Shown: positions 15,359 through 24,573, numbered from the stretch's first letter. The stretch: DNA of 64,000 nt from Oscillospiraceae bacterium (GCA_017434755.1 JAFRER010000022.1:28429-92428); one strand, 5' to 3'. Notes: generated by a model from the letters alone, not told the origin. Translations and numbers: made by a program.

Positions 15359-18043
15359 TTACCGGATGACCGCTCCGTATTTTTCGCTGAGCGCCTTCAG
15401 GATGCTGTCCACGGTCTCCTCCGCATGGTCGTCCGTGAGGGTCTGGTCATCCGCCCGCATCGTCAGCGAGAATGCCACGGACTTCTTGCCGGAAGGTATG
15501 CTGTCTCCCTCATAAACGTCGAACAGCTCGCACTCCCGCAGATACTGTCCTCCGGAGGAAAGGATGCATTCAGAAAGCCTTCCTACGGGGATCTCCCTGT
15601 CGCAGAGGACCGCGATATCACGCGTGACGGAGGGGAATCTGGGCAGCGGCCTGTAGACCGCCAGATCTTTCCTATTGGCATATACCGCGTCGAAGCTCAG
15701 CTCCGCGCAGTAGAATTCGGAATCCACGCCGTAATTGTCCATCACCTTCGGATGGATCTGTCCGAAAACACCGACCCGTTTACCGTCGAGATACACGGCG
15801 GCGCATCGGCCCGGATGGTAGGACGGGTTATCCCTGTCCGCTTCGAAGCGGAGAACGCCCTTGCACATGTCGCCGAGGAGCGATTCGATCCAGCCCTTTA
15901 CGGTGAAGAAGTCCACACCGCCGCCATAGGCGCCGAAGGAGATCATCCTTGGTTCGTCGGCCATGCCGTCATCCCTCTTGAGATAGATCCTGCCAATCTC
16001 ATAAAAGGCCACGGACTTGTTTCGGAAATTGCAGTTTCGCGTGAGGATCTCCAGCATGGATGGCAGGATGGTGGTACGCATGATGGAGGTATCCTCGCCG
16101 AGGGGATTGAGGATCCGCAGGCTGTCTCTGAGGGGACTGTCTGCCGGAATGCGGATCTTGTCGTAGTATGACGGGCTGATGAAGGAATAGGTTATGATCT
16201 CATCCATGCCCATGCTGCGGCAGATCTCGCCCACTCTCCTCTCACAGAGCTGGAAGTCGGTGAAGCCTCCGCAGCTGCTGATGGCGCCGGTGAACTTCGT
16301 GGGGATGTTGTTATAGCCGAAGAAGCGCGCGACCTCCTCCGCGATGTCGGAATAATGCTCCACGTCACCTCTCCACGAGGGAACGGTGATCAGGTCGCCG
16401 TCAACGGTGAAACCGAGATCCTCAAGGATCCTGACCATCTCTCCGGCGGTAAGCTCCGTGCCGAGCAGGGCGTTGATCTTCTCCGGTTCAAGCTTCAGCG
16501 TCGTCTTTTTCACGGGGTTCGGGAGGACGTCTATGATGCCCTCGACGACTTCGCCCGCACCGAGCATCTCCACGAGCTCGCAGGCCCTGTTCACCGCGTC
16601 CACCGTGTTCTCTATGTCAAGGCCTTTTTCAAAGCGGGAGGACGCATCCGTCCGCATGCCCAAGGAAGTGGCGGTGCGCCGGATGGAGGGACCGTTGAAG
16701 CAGGCGCTCTCGAAGAGCACCATCGCGGTGTCACCTACGATCTCCGAGTTCTCGCCGCCCATGACGCCCGCTATGCCTACCGGCTTTTCCCTGTCGCAGA
16801 TGCAGAGCATGGAGGTACTGAGCTCACGCTGCGTGCCGTCGAGGGTCCGCATGGTCTCTCCCTCGCGGGCGCATCTCACATGGATCTCGCCGCCGTCCAC
16901 GCAGGCAAAGTCGAAGGCGTGCATCGGCTGGCCGTACTCGAGCATGACGTAGTTGGTGATATCGACTATGTTATTGATGGGCCGCATGCCGGAATTGCGG
17001 ATCCTCTCTCTCATCCACTCGGGCGAGGGCGCGATCTTCACGTTCCGGACCATACGCGCGGTGTATCTCGTGCAGAGCCTGTCGTCCTCTATGACGACCT
17101 TCGCCAGCCCGTTTATATCTCCTCCGGCCTTTGCCTCCACAACGGGCTTATGCAGTTTCAGCTGTTTGCCGAAGGTCACAGCCGCCTCTCTGGCAAGTCC
17201 TATGACGCAGAGGCAGTCGGGGCGGTTGGGAGTTATCTCGAATTCCACGACGTGGTCGTCCATGCCGAGAAGCTTTCCGATATCGTCTCCGGGCACGCAG
17301 TTTTCACGGAGAACAAGGATGCCGTCGGTGATGCAGTGCGGGAACTCCTCCTGCTTCGCCCGGAGATCCTCAAGGGTGCAGATAGCATCTTCCGCCGTGT
17401 TGTAGGCAACCAGATCGCCTTCATGGATGTTGGAACACTCCGTCACGGTCACCGCTTCGGGTTCGAGCGAACACTTCCAGAAACCTTCTCCGGCGTTCTC
17501 CACTTTGATCGCTTTTGCCGTGATCACTTTGCCGAAGATCCTGTCGCCCGGCTTTATATCCGCGGATATGGAGGGCTTATCGGGATCGATCGGATGATAG
17601 TCGTTGAGAAGGGCGGCCGGAACGATCGTGGCGTAGGGGAAGTCATGGAGCGTGCAGTCGAGCTCTTTAAGAGAGCAGAGCATTCCGTCCGATTCCACAC
17701 CGCGAAGCTTTCCCCTCGTGATCCTCGCGCCGGTGGGTAGCAGGGAATCATGCAGGGCCACGGGAACGACATCTCCGGCATGGACGTTCCATGCGCCGGT
17801 GCAGATTGTCACAGGGGACTCTCTGCCGATGTCCAGTTTCGCGACGAGCATATGGTCCGAATCCGGATGCTTTTCGAGCGAAACGATCCTTCCCGCGACC
17901 ACGTTTCTGATCATCTGCGAAAGGTCCTCGGTCGTCTCGACCTTGGAGCCGGAGACGCTCATCGCCTCCGTGAAACGCCTGTCCCCGCATTCGGAAAGGG
18001 GCAGATTGATGAATTCATTGAGCCATTTTCTTGACAGTTTCAT
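15359..18043 (-). CDS. pheT: Phenylalanine-tRNA ligase beta subunit, with a large insertion
   Basis: An 894-residue subunit of the alpha2-beta2 enzyme that charges tRNA-Phe. It has the N-terminal tRNA-binding (EMAP-like) domain (EKHPDSDHMLVAKLDI, CTGAWNVHAGD), the conserved EITPNRPDCLCVIGLAREAA, B3/B4 editing region (MHAFDF, GIAGVMGGENSEI), B5 domain, core catalytic-like domain and a C-terminal anticodon-binding (FDX-ACB) domain (YRPLPRFPSVTRDIAVLCDR). Usual length is about 790-810. The excess is a segment of about 100 residues between the tRNA-binding domain (SDGMLCSLKEL) and DGILVLRENCVPGDDIGKLL. It lies 17 bp downstream of pheS, under the same T-box. Confidence 0.95.
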   Translation of the reverse strand: MKLSRKWLNEFINLPLSECGDRRFTEAMSVSGSKVETTEDLSQMIRNVVAGRIVSLEKHPDSDHMLVAKLDIGRESPVTICTGAWNVHAGDVVPVALHDSLLPTGARITRGKLRGVESDGMLCSLKELDCTLHDFPYATIVPAALLNDYHPIDPDKPSISADIKPGDRIFGKVITAKAIKVENAGEGFWKCSLEPEAVTVTECSNIHEGDLVAYNTAEDAICTLEDLRAKQEEFPHCITDGILVLRENCVPGDDIGKLLGMDDHVVEFEITPNRPDCLCVIGLAREAAVTFGKQLKLHKPVVEAKAGGDINGLAKVVIEDDRLCTRYTARMVRNVKIAPSPEWMRERIRNSGMRPINNIVDITNYVMLEYGQPMHAFDFACVDGGEIHVRCAREGETMRTLDGTQRELSTSMLCICDREKPVGIAGVMGGENSEIVGDTAMVLFESACFNGPSIRRTATSLGMRTDASSRFEKGLDIENTVDAVNRACELVEMLGAGEVVEGIIDVLPNPVKKTTLKLEPEKINALLGTELTAGEMVRILEDLGFTVDGDLITVPSWRGDVEHYSDIAEEVARFFGYNNIPTKFTGAISSCGGFTDFQLCERRVGEICRSMGMDEIITYSFISPSYYDKIRIPADSPLRDSLRILNPLGEDTSIMRTTILPSMLEILTRNCNFRNKSVAFYEIGRIYLKRDDGMADEPRMISFGAYGGGVDFFTVKGWIESLLGDMCKGVLRFEADRDNPSYHPGRCAAVYLDGKRVGVFGQIHPKVMDNYGVDSEFYCAELSFDAVYANRKDLAVYRPLPRFPSVTRDIAVLCDREIPVGRLSECILSSGGQYLRECELFDVYEGDSIPSGKKSVAFSLTMRADDQTLTDDHAEETVDSILKALSEKYGAVIR

Positions 18044-18060
18044 TTGTTTCTCCCCTCCTT

Positions 18061-19086
18061 TCAGAACTGCTCGAGGAAGCGTCTGTCGTTTTCGAATATC
18101 AGACGCAGGTTGTTGATCTTGTATTCGCCGAGGGCGAGCCTCTCAAGCCCCATGCCGAAGGCCCAGCCCGAGTAGACATCGGGATCTATCCCGCAGCCGG
18201 CGAGCACTTTCGGGTGCACCATGCCGGCGCCGAGGACCTCGATCCAGCCCTCTCCCTTGCAGGTGGGGCAGCCGACGCCGCCGCACTTGTGGCACTGGAT
18301 GTCAAGCTCGCAGCTCGGCTCGGTGAACGGGAAGTGGTGCGGACGGAAGCGGGTGACGGTGCCCTTGCCGTAGATCTTCTCCACAACGAGGTTGAGTGTG
18401 GCCTTCAGATCCGCCATGGTGATCCCCTTGTCGATGACCATGCCCTCGATCTGGTGGAACATCGGCGAATGGGTGGCGTCCACCTCGTCCTTCCTGTAGA
18501 CCCTGCCCGGGGCGATCATCCGGATGGGGAGCTCCTTGGTCTCCATCGCATGGATCTGCATTGGCGAGGTCTGGGTACGCAGAAGGATGGAACTGTCCTC
18601 CGTGAAGTAGAAGGTATCGGTCCATTCCCGGGAGGGATGCCCCTCATCTATGTTGAGCTTTGTAAAGTTATAGTCTGCGAGCTCCACCTCGGGTCCGTCG
18701 ACGATCTCAAAGCCCATGCCGATGAAAATGTCCTTGATCTGATCGAGAACGTTGTACATCGGGTGCTTGTGACCGAGGGTCTGTTTCTTCCCCGGCAGCG
18801 TGACGTCGACCGATTCCGCTATCAGCCTGCGCTCCATCCTGAGCGCGGAGATGACCTTGTTCCGGTCCTCTATAGCCTCTTCGATGTCCTCTCTGAGTTT
18901 GTTGGCGAGCTGGCCCATGGCGGGGCGCTCCTCCGGAGAGAGTTTCCCCATCTGGCGCAGGATCGATGTGAGCTCTCCCTTCTTTCCCAGATATTTCACT
19001 CTGAGCGATTCGAGAAGCTCCGCGTCCTCGCAGTCGAGGATCGCTCTGATCGATGCTTCCCTGAGGTTTTGCAGCATTTCCTTCAT
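18061..19086 (-). CDS. pheS: Phenylalanine-tRNA ligase alpha subunit
   Basis: A 341-residue catalytic subunit of phenylalanyl-tRNA synthetase. The N-terminal coiled coil (about 1-85) is followed by the class II core: HPMYNVLDQIKDIFIGMGFE (motif 1 region), TSPMQIHAMETKELPIRMIA, the motif 2 stretch GRVYRKDEVDATHSPMFHQI, the Phe pocket FRPHHFPFTEPS and motif 3 GWAFGMGLERLAL. Start at ATG 19086 is set by GGAGGAACAAGA; the frame continues upstream only through the T-box leader. First gene of pheST. Confidence 0.97.
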   Translation of the reverse strand: MKEMLQNLREASIRAILDCEDAELLESLRVKYLGKKGELTSILRQMGKLSPEERPAMGQLANKLREDIEEAIEDRNKVISALRMERRLIAESVDVTLPGKKQTLGHKHPMYNVLDQIKDIFIGMGFEIVDGPEVELADYNFTKLNIDEGHPSREWTDTFYFTEDSSILLRTQTSPMQIHAMETKELPIRMIAPGRVYRKDEVDATHSPMFHQIEGMVIDKGITMADLKATLNLVVEKIYGKGTVTRFRPHHFPFTEPSCELDIQCHKCGGVGCPTCKGEGWIEVLGAGMVHPKVLAGCGIDPDVYSGWAFGMGLERLALGEYKINNLRLIFENDRRFLEQF

Positions 19087-19104
19087 TCTTGTTCCTCCAT
19101 GAAA

Positions 19105-19328
19105 TAAAAAAAGCCCCCGTCCCATACAGGGACGAAAGCAGAACTTCCGCGGTACCACCCGGTTTCGGCAAATATGCCGCACTCGAAAGGCTTATCGCGC
19201 CTCTGACGCCGGTGATTGGCCGGTGCTCCCGGGCGAACCAAGCGCAGCGTTTCCGTGGAGGCTTTCAGCCGGCGACCTCCGTTCTCTTTCGGCAGCATCA
19301 CGCTATTTTCCCGTTCTCCGCATTAACA
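19105..19328 (-). ncRNA. T-box riboswitch leader of pheST (Phe-specific candidate)
   Basis: The minus strand carries the T-box core GGGTGGTACCGCGGAAG (19160-19144) followed by an intrinsic terminator: an 11-bp stem with G-U pairs (19139-19113) and a T-run just before the pheS ribosome-binding site. Uncharged tRNA-Phe would pair with the T-box and favour antitermination. A TTC at 19237-19235 lies in a stem-I-like region and is a plausible Phe specifier codon; this assignment needs folding. Confidence 0.92.
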
Positions 19329-19334
19329 GGCATT

Positions 19335-19363
19335 ACTATAGCACAGGCTCCGGAAAAGTGCAA
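19335..19363 (-). promoter_or_regulatory. Promoter of the pheST T-box transcript
   Basis: Minus-strand TTGCAC (19363-19358), 17-nt spacer, TATAGT (19340-19335). It ends eight bases before the divergent alr -35 box. Confidence 0.82.
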
Positions 19364-19370
19364 CGCATAT

Positions 19371-19398
19371 TTGACCGCCGGTCCAAAAGTGGTATAAT
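19371..19398 (+). promoter_or_regulatory. Promoter of alr
   Basis: TTGACC (19371-19376), 16-nt spacer, perfect TATAAT (19393-19398), about 30 bases before the alr start. Confidence 0.8.
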
Positions 19399-19428
19399 AA
19401 GCAAAAAACAGCGAACAGGAGCGGCAAG

Positions 19429-20556
19429 ATGGACGATCTTCAGAAACGGAGCTGGGCGGAGATCTTCACGGACAGCATCCGCCACAATTACAGAGCGATA
19501 CGGGCCGAACTGCCGGAGGGATGCCGGTTCCTCGGGGTGGTGAAGGCGGACGCCTACGGTCACGGTGCGCTGCGGGTCTCGCAGATCCTTGAGGAGGAGG
19601 GTGCCGACTATCTGGCGGTCTCCTGTCTCGACGAGGCTCTCGAGCTGCGCCGCGGAGGCATTAGGATGCCGATACTCATCCTCGGCCACACCCCGAAAGA
19701 ATATGTGCGCGTGCTCATCGAGTACGATATCACGCAGACGGTCACCTGTCTTGCGAAGGCGCTGGAGTTCAGCGAAGAAGCCTCGCGGCTCGGAAAGACG
19801 CTGAAGACCCATATCAAGGTCGATACCGGGATGTCCCGGCTCGGTTTCCTGTGCGAGGGCGAGCACTTTGAAGAGGGCGTCGCAAACATCGTTGCCGCCT
19901 GCACGCTCCCGGGACTCGAGACGGAAGGCATCTTCACGCACTTTTCTGTATCGGATGAAGACGGGAATGAAAACAGGGCCTATACTCTGAAGCAGTTCGC
20001 TCTTTTCCTGTCGGTGATCGAAGCCGCCGAAGAGACGGGAAAGATCCGTTTCGCGATACGCCACTGCGCCAACAGCGGAGCTGTCGTCAATTATCCGGAG
20101 ACCTATCTGGACATGGTGCGCCCCGGTCTGCTGCTCTACGGCTACGGAGACACAAGCGGCCGCTTCGGCCTGAAGCCCTGCATGCGGCTCGTCACCACCG
20201 TGAGCACTATCAAGTACTACAGCTCCGGGACGGACGTGAGTTACGGGCGGCACTACACCACGGATAAGCTCACCCGCATGGGCGTGCTGGCGATCGGCTA
20301 CGCGGACGGGCTCCCGCGGGCCAGCAGCGGCAAGTGCAGCTACGCCGTGGCAGGCGGGTCCGCGCCGCAGTGCGGAAGCATCTGCATGGACATGTGCATG
20401 GCGGATCTTACGGGGCTGCCGGAAGTCGACGTCGGCAGCGAGGTGGAGGTCTTCGGCGAGAAAAACAGCATTTATGAAATATCCGATGCCGCCGGCACGA
20501 TCCCGTATGAACTGCTGTGCGCCGTGTCGAAAAGGGTGCCGCGGGTCTATAAATAG
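19429..20556 (+). CDS. alr: Alanine racemase
   Basis: A 375-residue PLP enzyme that interconverts L- and D-alanine for peptidoglycan. The PLP lysine is in VVKADAYGHG at about residue 40; the catalytic Tyr of the second domain is in SYGRHY (about residue 269); THIKVDTGMSRLGF and the phosphate-binding HCANSGAVV are also conserved. The C-terminal beta domain has GYADGLPRA and CGSICMDMCM. The start ATG follows AGGAG by the normal spacing. It has its own promoter, divergent from pheST. It is complete at normal length. Confidence 0.96.
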   Translation: MDDLQKRSWAEIFTDSIRHNYRAIRAELPEGCRFLGVVKADAYGHGALRVSQILEEEGADYLAVSCLDEALELRRGGIRMPILILGHTPKEYVRVLIEYDITQTVTCLAKALEFSEEASRLGKTLKTHIKVDTGMSRLGFLCEGEHFEEGVANIVAACTLPGLETEGIFTHFSVSDEDGNENRAYTLKQFALFLSVIEAAEETGKIRFAIRHCANSGAVVNYPETYLDMVRPGLLLYGYGDTSGRFGLKPCMRLVTTVSTIKYYSSGTDVSYGRHYTTDKLTRMGVLAIGYADGLPRASSGKCSYAVAGGSAPQCGSICMDMCMADLTGLPEVDVGSEVEVFGEKNSIYEISDAAGTIPYELLCAVSKRVPRVYK

Positions 20557-20690
20557 ATGCCGCCTCTTTCGCTCTGCTTTTTATTGACACAGCTGACGCT
20601 TTGTGTTACTTTTTAACGCAGAAACAGCTTGCATTCCTCAGCGGAATGTGCTTTTCCGATTATTATTAAATTGAGTAAGGAGTAAATATC

Positions 20691-21134
20691 ATGGCGGATT
20701 TTGACTTTAAAGAGAAATTTGACGATTTCAAGGATGATGCAATAGACACCTTTGGCGATTTCAAGGAAGAGGCGGGTGAAGTCTTCCAGGAAGCCCGCGC
20801 TGCTGCAAGAGGAGAAAGGCTTGACAGTGCCGATACCGTCGGCGGTGCCGGTTATCGCGAGACCGCTCCGGTGAGCAAAGGAAAGGCCGTCGCCGCTCTC
20901 GTATTAGGCATCGTTTCCATTGTCTTCTCCTTCTTCGGTTACAGTGCTATCATCGGCATCATCCTCGCGATCATCGGTCTTGTTTTCGGCACGAAGGCGC
21001 GCAAGCAGGCGCAGACCGGACTTGCCACGGCTGGTTTCGTTCTCAGTCTGATTGGCCTGATTGCAAACTCCATCGGTATTATCTGCGCGATTGCCTGCGT
21101 CAGCGGTCTTGCGGCAGCAGGTTACTCCTACTGA
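20691..21134 (+). CDS. DUF4190-type small membrane protein with amphipathic N-terminus
   Basis: A 147-residue protein. Residues 1-45 form a highly charged amphipathic stretch with repeated Phe-Asp/Lys units (FDFKEKFDDFKDD, FGDFKEEAGEVF) that could lie along the membrane surface. Residues 62-140 contain two hydrophobic hairpins around KGKAVAALVLGIVSIVFSF and GLATAGFVLSLIGLIANSI, joined by GTKARKQA, the DUF4190 pattern. AAGGAG precedes the ATG. Function unknown. The lgt gene starts 24 bp later, so the two may be co-transcribed. Confidence 0.85.
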   Translation: MADFDFKEKFDDFKDDAIDTFGDFKEEAGEVFQEARAAARGERLDSADTVGGAGYRETAPVSKGKAVAALVLGIVSIVFSFFGYSAIIGIILAIIGLVFGTKARKQAQTGLATAGFVLSLIGLIANSIGIICAIACVSGLAAAGYSY

Positions 21135-21158
21135 GTCCGTTCCGTCCGAAGCGCAAAC

Positions 21159-21947
21159 ATGCATCCGACATTTGAAATACTTGGACTCAGCATTCCCGCC
21201 TACTGGCTGTGCACGATGGCCGGTGTTTCAGTTTGTTCGGTAACTGCCCTATTCCGGCACAGAAGATTTGAAGAGCTGCAGGAGGTGGATATCACTAACT
21301 CCGCAGCTCTTCTATTCATAGGAGTCCTGATCGGAAGCAAGATCCTGTATATTCTGACCATCCTCCCGATCCTGATCCGGAACCGGCAGCTGCTGCTCGG
21401 TGATCTGAAGCTGGCGTACGAAGTCATCGGCGGCGGGATGGTGTTTTACGGCGGTCTGATCGGCGCGCTGGTCACGCTCCGGCTGTACGTCCGGAAGTAT
21501 CATCTGGACAGCCGCTCTTTCTTCGATTATTTTGCCCCTTTGTTTCCCCTGTTCCACTGCTTCGGCAGGATAGGCTGCTTTCTCAACGGCTGCTGTCACG
21601 GGAAGGTCTCGGAACGCTTCGGGATCGCTTTTGAAAACAGTCCGTCCGCCCTTAACGGCGTGCCGTATTTTCCGATCCAGCTCGTTTGCAGTCTCGGCGA
21701 ACTGATCCTGTTCTTCATCGTCCGAGCCTATGAAAAGAAGCATCACCGGAGCGGGAAGGCGATGGTCCTGTATCTGGCCCTGTATGCCGCCGGAAGGTTC
21801 GTGATCGAATTCTTCCGCGGGGATATGATCCGGGGGATCTGGGCCGGTCTTTCCACCTCTCAGTGGATCAGCCTTGCGATCCTGCTGACGCTTCTGATCC
21901 GGCAATACCGTGCTTTCAACAGGAATGGCGCTTCCCCGGCAGCATGA
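21159..21947 (+). CDS. lgt: Prolipoprotein diacylglyceryl transferase
   Basis: A 262-residue integral membrane enzyme that moves diacylglycerol from phosphatidylglycerol to the lipobox cysteine of prolipoproteins. It has about seven transmembrane segments and the family signature HCFGRIGCFLNGCCHG (about 127-142), an upstream GGGMVFYGGLIGA, and the late GRFVIEFFRGD. The window holds several lipoprotein substrates. The ribosome-binding site is weak. Known Lgt proteins of Clostridia vary near the ends, and this one is at the usual length. Confidence 0.92.
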   Translation: MHPTFEILGLSIPAYWLCTMAGVSVCSVTALFRHRRFEELQEVDITNSAALLFIGVLIGSKILYILTILPILIRNRQLLLGDLKLAYEVIGGGMVFYGGLIGALVTLRLYVRKYHLDSRSFFDYFAPLFPLFHCFGRIGCFLNGCCHGKVSERFGIAFENSPSALNGVPYFPIQLVCSLGELILFFIVRAYEKKHHRSGKAMVLYLALYAAGRFVIEFFRGDMIRGIWAGLSTSQWISLAILLTLLIRQYRAFNRNGASPAA

Positions 21948-21985
21948 TCTGCCATACAGAACAGCCACAAAGACAATTATAAAAA

Positions 21986-22020
21986 GAAAGCCGCGCCCCT
22001 TGCGGGGCGCGGTTTTTGTT
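21986..22020. terminator. Bidirectional intrinsic terminator between lgt and the cstA-like gene
   Basis: Perfect 9-bp GC stem (21991-21999 with 22004-22012) flanked by A-rich DNA and TTTTTG. Confidence 0.9.
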
Positions 22021-22051
22021 ATTATTTGCTTTTCAGGGAAGAGAAAGCAGC

Positions 22052-23761
22052 TTATGCTTCTTCCTTTGCTTTGCCCTGTCCGGCCATGGTCTTGATGCCC
22101 TGGACAGCGAGGATCACTGCGAGTACAACGAGGCCGAGAGACCAGATGAGGACGTACCAGTCAGCCCAGGTTCCGGAGCCGAGAGCTTTCAGCTTGCCGA
22201 TGATGGTCATGACAAGAGAGGTGATCGTAGCGACGAGCATGAAGCACATCGGGAAGTAGAACATCTTGTTGTTCTTTCCGATCTCACCGAGCCATGCAGC
22301 AACAGCGAGCATGGCAAGGCCTGCGAGCAGCTGGTTGGCAGCGCCGAACACGCCCCAGATCGCGGAGAGCTTCGCAAGGCCGAGGGAGCAGCCGATGATG
22401 ACCAGGAGCAGCGTGCCGACGATCGGAGTGGCAAAGAATTTGCGGACGCCGGTGAGGTCCTCATACTTCTTTCCTTCGGGGATGAACAGCTCGCCGAACA
22501 TGTAACGGGCGAGACGGCAGCCGGAGTCAAGAGAGGTGAGGGCGAAGACGGAGACCGCGAGGGTGAGCAGTGAATACACTGCGCCGCTGGTAACGATGGA
22601 ACCGTCGCCGCCGAAGACGGTGCTGAACATGGTGGCAAGACCGGCAGCGAACTTGACGGAAGGAGAAGCGAGATCGCCCTGCTTGCTCCAGATACAGGCA
22701 ACAGCCAGGAGGGACATAATGGCGAGAGCGGACTCAACGATCATGGCGCCGTAGCCGATGGCCTTGGCATCCTTCTCAGAGTCGAGCTGCTTGCCGGTGG
22801 TTCCGGAAGCGATCAGGGAGTGGAATCCGGAAACAGCGCCGCAGGCGACGGTGATGAACAGCGTCGGGAAGAGGGTGCTGCCGTTTGCGAGTTTGAAGCC
22901 GTTGAAGGCAGGAAGCTCAACCGCCATCTTGCCAGCGAAGGTGGAGCCGATGATGGAGAAGATGGCAAGGATCATCATGGCGTAGAGCAGGAAGGAGCTC
23001 AGGTAGTCACGGGGCTGGAGCAGCATCCAGACAGGAAGCAGGGAAGCCAGGGTGACGTAGATCGCAATGAAGATGACCCATGCGGTGTAGCTCATGTTGA
23101 TACCGACATTGAGGCCGATGAACACGATCGCGATGATGCCGATGATGCCGAGGACCGTTGCAGGGCCGATCTTGGCGTTCTTGCGGTATACGAAGAAGCC
23201 GAAGATGAAGGCGAGCACGATGAACAGCAGCGAGGTCGTCGCAGTGGCGGCGGTGCCGCTGACATTGGAGCCGAACGTTAAGAACGGCTGTCCTGCACTG
23301 GCGAACGTGTTGCCGACAACGTTCGTGAAGGAGGCAATGACGAGGATGAGAACGAGAAGAGCAAAGATGGTGAACAGTCTCTGCGCTTTCACTCCCATGC
23401 TGTCCTTAATGACTTCGCCGATGGATCCGCCGTTGTGACGGACGGAAGCAAACAGAGCGCCAAAGTCATGAACTGCGCCGAAGAAGATACCACCGAGAAC
23501 CACCCAAAGAAAAACAGGAACCCAGCCAAATACAGCTGCCAGAATAGGTCCGTTTATCGGGCCGGCACCTGCGATGGATGAGAAGTGGTGTCCCATCAGC
23601 ACTGCGGGGTTGGCGGGGACGAAGTCCTTGCCGTCATAAGAGGTATGTGCGGGGGTCTCACGGTTGGGGTCTACACCCCACTGTTTTGCAAGCCAGGAGC
23701 CATAGAAGATATAGCCCAGAGCAAGCAGAACAATACCGATAAGAAGGATTACTAGTGCCAC
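22052..23761 (-). CDS. cstA: CstA-family carbon-starvation/peptide-pyruvate transporter
   Basis: A 569-residue protein with about 16-18 hydrophobic segments. It matches CstA in NPAVLMGHHFSSIAGAGPIN, the GPILAAVFGWVPVFLWVVLG region, AVHDFGALFASVRHNGGSIG and the later ASGTTGKQLDSEKDA. Members take up peptides or pyruvate, often under carbon limitation. The first GTG (23770) lies inside the AAGGAG ribosome-binding site (23775-23770); the second GTG (23761) has an 8-nt spacer and is preferred, which removes three residues. The C-terminus lacks the long extension of the E. coli protein. Confidence 0.92.
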   Translation of the reverse strand: MALVILLIGIVLLALGYIFYGSWLAKQWGVDPNRETPAHTSYDGKDFVPANPAVLMGHHFSSIAGAGPINGPILAAVFGWVPVFLWVVLGGIFFGAVHDFGALFASVRHNGGSIGEVIKDSMGVKAQRLFTIFALLVLILVIASFTNVVGNTFASAGQPFLTFGSNVSGTAATATTSLLFIVLAFIFGFFVYRKNAKIGPATVLGIIGIIAIVFIGLNVGINMSYTAWVIFIAIYVTLASLLPVWMLLQPRDYLSSFLLYAMMILAIFSIIGSTFAGKMAVELPAFNGFKLANGSTLFPTLFITVACGAVSGFHSLIASGTTGKQLDSEKDAKAIGYGAMIVESALAIMSLLAVACIWSKQGDLASPSVKFAAGLATMFSTVFGGDGSIVTSGAVYSLLTLAVSVFALTSLDSGCRLARYMFGELFIPEGKKYEDLTGVRKFFATPIVGTLLLVIIGCSLGLAKLSAIWGVFGAANQLLAGLAMLAVAAWLGEIGKNNKMFYFPMCFMLVATITSLVMTIIGKLKALGSGTWADWYVLIWSLGLVVLAVILAVQGIKTMAGQGKAKEEA

Positions 23762-23796
23762 GGTTTTCACTCCTTATAAAAAATGATTTAAAACAA

Positions 23797-24324
23797 TTAC
23801 GGCTTTTTGTTATAAGCCGCAAATAGTTTACGGAAATATTTCTCCAGCTCGGCGCCGGCGCGGTTGGTGGTCACCTTTTCACTGCTCAGATCCGCCGCAC
23901 CCGTGAGCAAAGTGGAATAGCCCCAGAAGGAATGATTATAGTTCTTGGAAAACTTCCTTGACCGAATCTCTTCAAGAGCATCTTTCTCAAATGCGGAGGC
24001 CACGAAGATGACCTTTATGTTCGTGTACTGATGTTCCTTATGGGGTTTTACTCTCGGAAGGCCTTCGTCCAGCGCATAATCGATGCATTTTGCAACAGTG
24101 GATCTGTCAAAGAACTCATCGGAGAAAACATAGCAGAACTCGTTGGTCTCGTTTGCCCAGATATGGACGCTTTTCGTGATCCAGTATTTTTCGCCGCGCT
24201 GCATGAAATCGGCCTTGAAAGAAAGAGGAAGCTCCGTGATCTCGCCGTTGTTTTCGGTGACATTATAATAAGCGGAAAAGGAATCCTGAATATAACTCAT
24301 GAAATCCTGCCGCTCGATCGCCAT
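23797..24324 (-). CDS. Uncharacterised protein beside cstA
   Basis: A 175-residue soluble protein that I do not recognise as a named family. It has no signal peptide or membrane segment. The N-terminus (MAIERQDFMSYIQDSFSAYY) looks helical, followed by alternating strands (KYWITKSVHIWANETNEFCYVF), a charged SRKFSKNYNHSFWGYSTLL stretch and a helical end. GGAGGGGGAAGA precedes ATG 24324; the open frame upstream to 24375 is not needed. A TTGAAA-N17-TATATT promoter lies upstream. It ends 35 bp before the cstA start, so it may regulate or assist that transporter. Confidence 0.8.
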   Translation of the reverse strand: MAIERQDFMSYIQDSFSAYYNVTENNGEITELPLSFKADFMQRGEKYWITKSVHIWANETNEFCYVFSDEFFDRSTVAKCIDYALDEGLPRVKPHKEHQYTNIKVIFVASAFEKDALEEIRSRKFSKNYNHSFWGYSTLLTGAADLSSEKVTTNRAGAELEKYFRKLFAAYNKKP

Positions 24325-24366
24325 TCTTCCCCCTCCGAAACATATGAACAAATTATGACCTGATTT

Positions 24367-24395
24367 AATATACATCTTTGCTTCAAATTTTTCAA
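24367..24395 (-). promoter_or_regulatory. Promoter of the uncharacterised gene and probably cstA
   Basis: Minus-strand TTGAAA (24395-24390), 17-nt spacer, TATATT (24372-24367). The rest of 24396-24560 is AT-rich and shows only a short palindrome (AAGCGCAACGCTTT near 24475). Confidence 0.65.
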
Positions 24396-24567
24396 TAGTC
24401 TTTTTGAATTTTTTATGAACGCAAATTGTAATCTATTCACATCCTGTATATGGTTTATACGCAAAAGCATTTACAAGCGCAACGCTTTGTATTAATATCT
24501 ACCTGTCATGATAATTACAGGCTGAATTATATGAATTTCATATATTAATATTTATTCACGATTTTTG

Positions 24568-24573
24568 TATAAT
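24568..24573 (+). promoter_or_regulatory. -10 element of the RlmL-like methyltransferase gene
   Basis: Perfect TATAAT 25 bases before the start codon, with a weak TTAATA 17 bases upstream. Confidence 0.55.
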
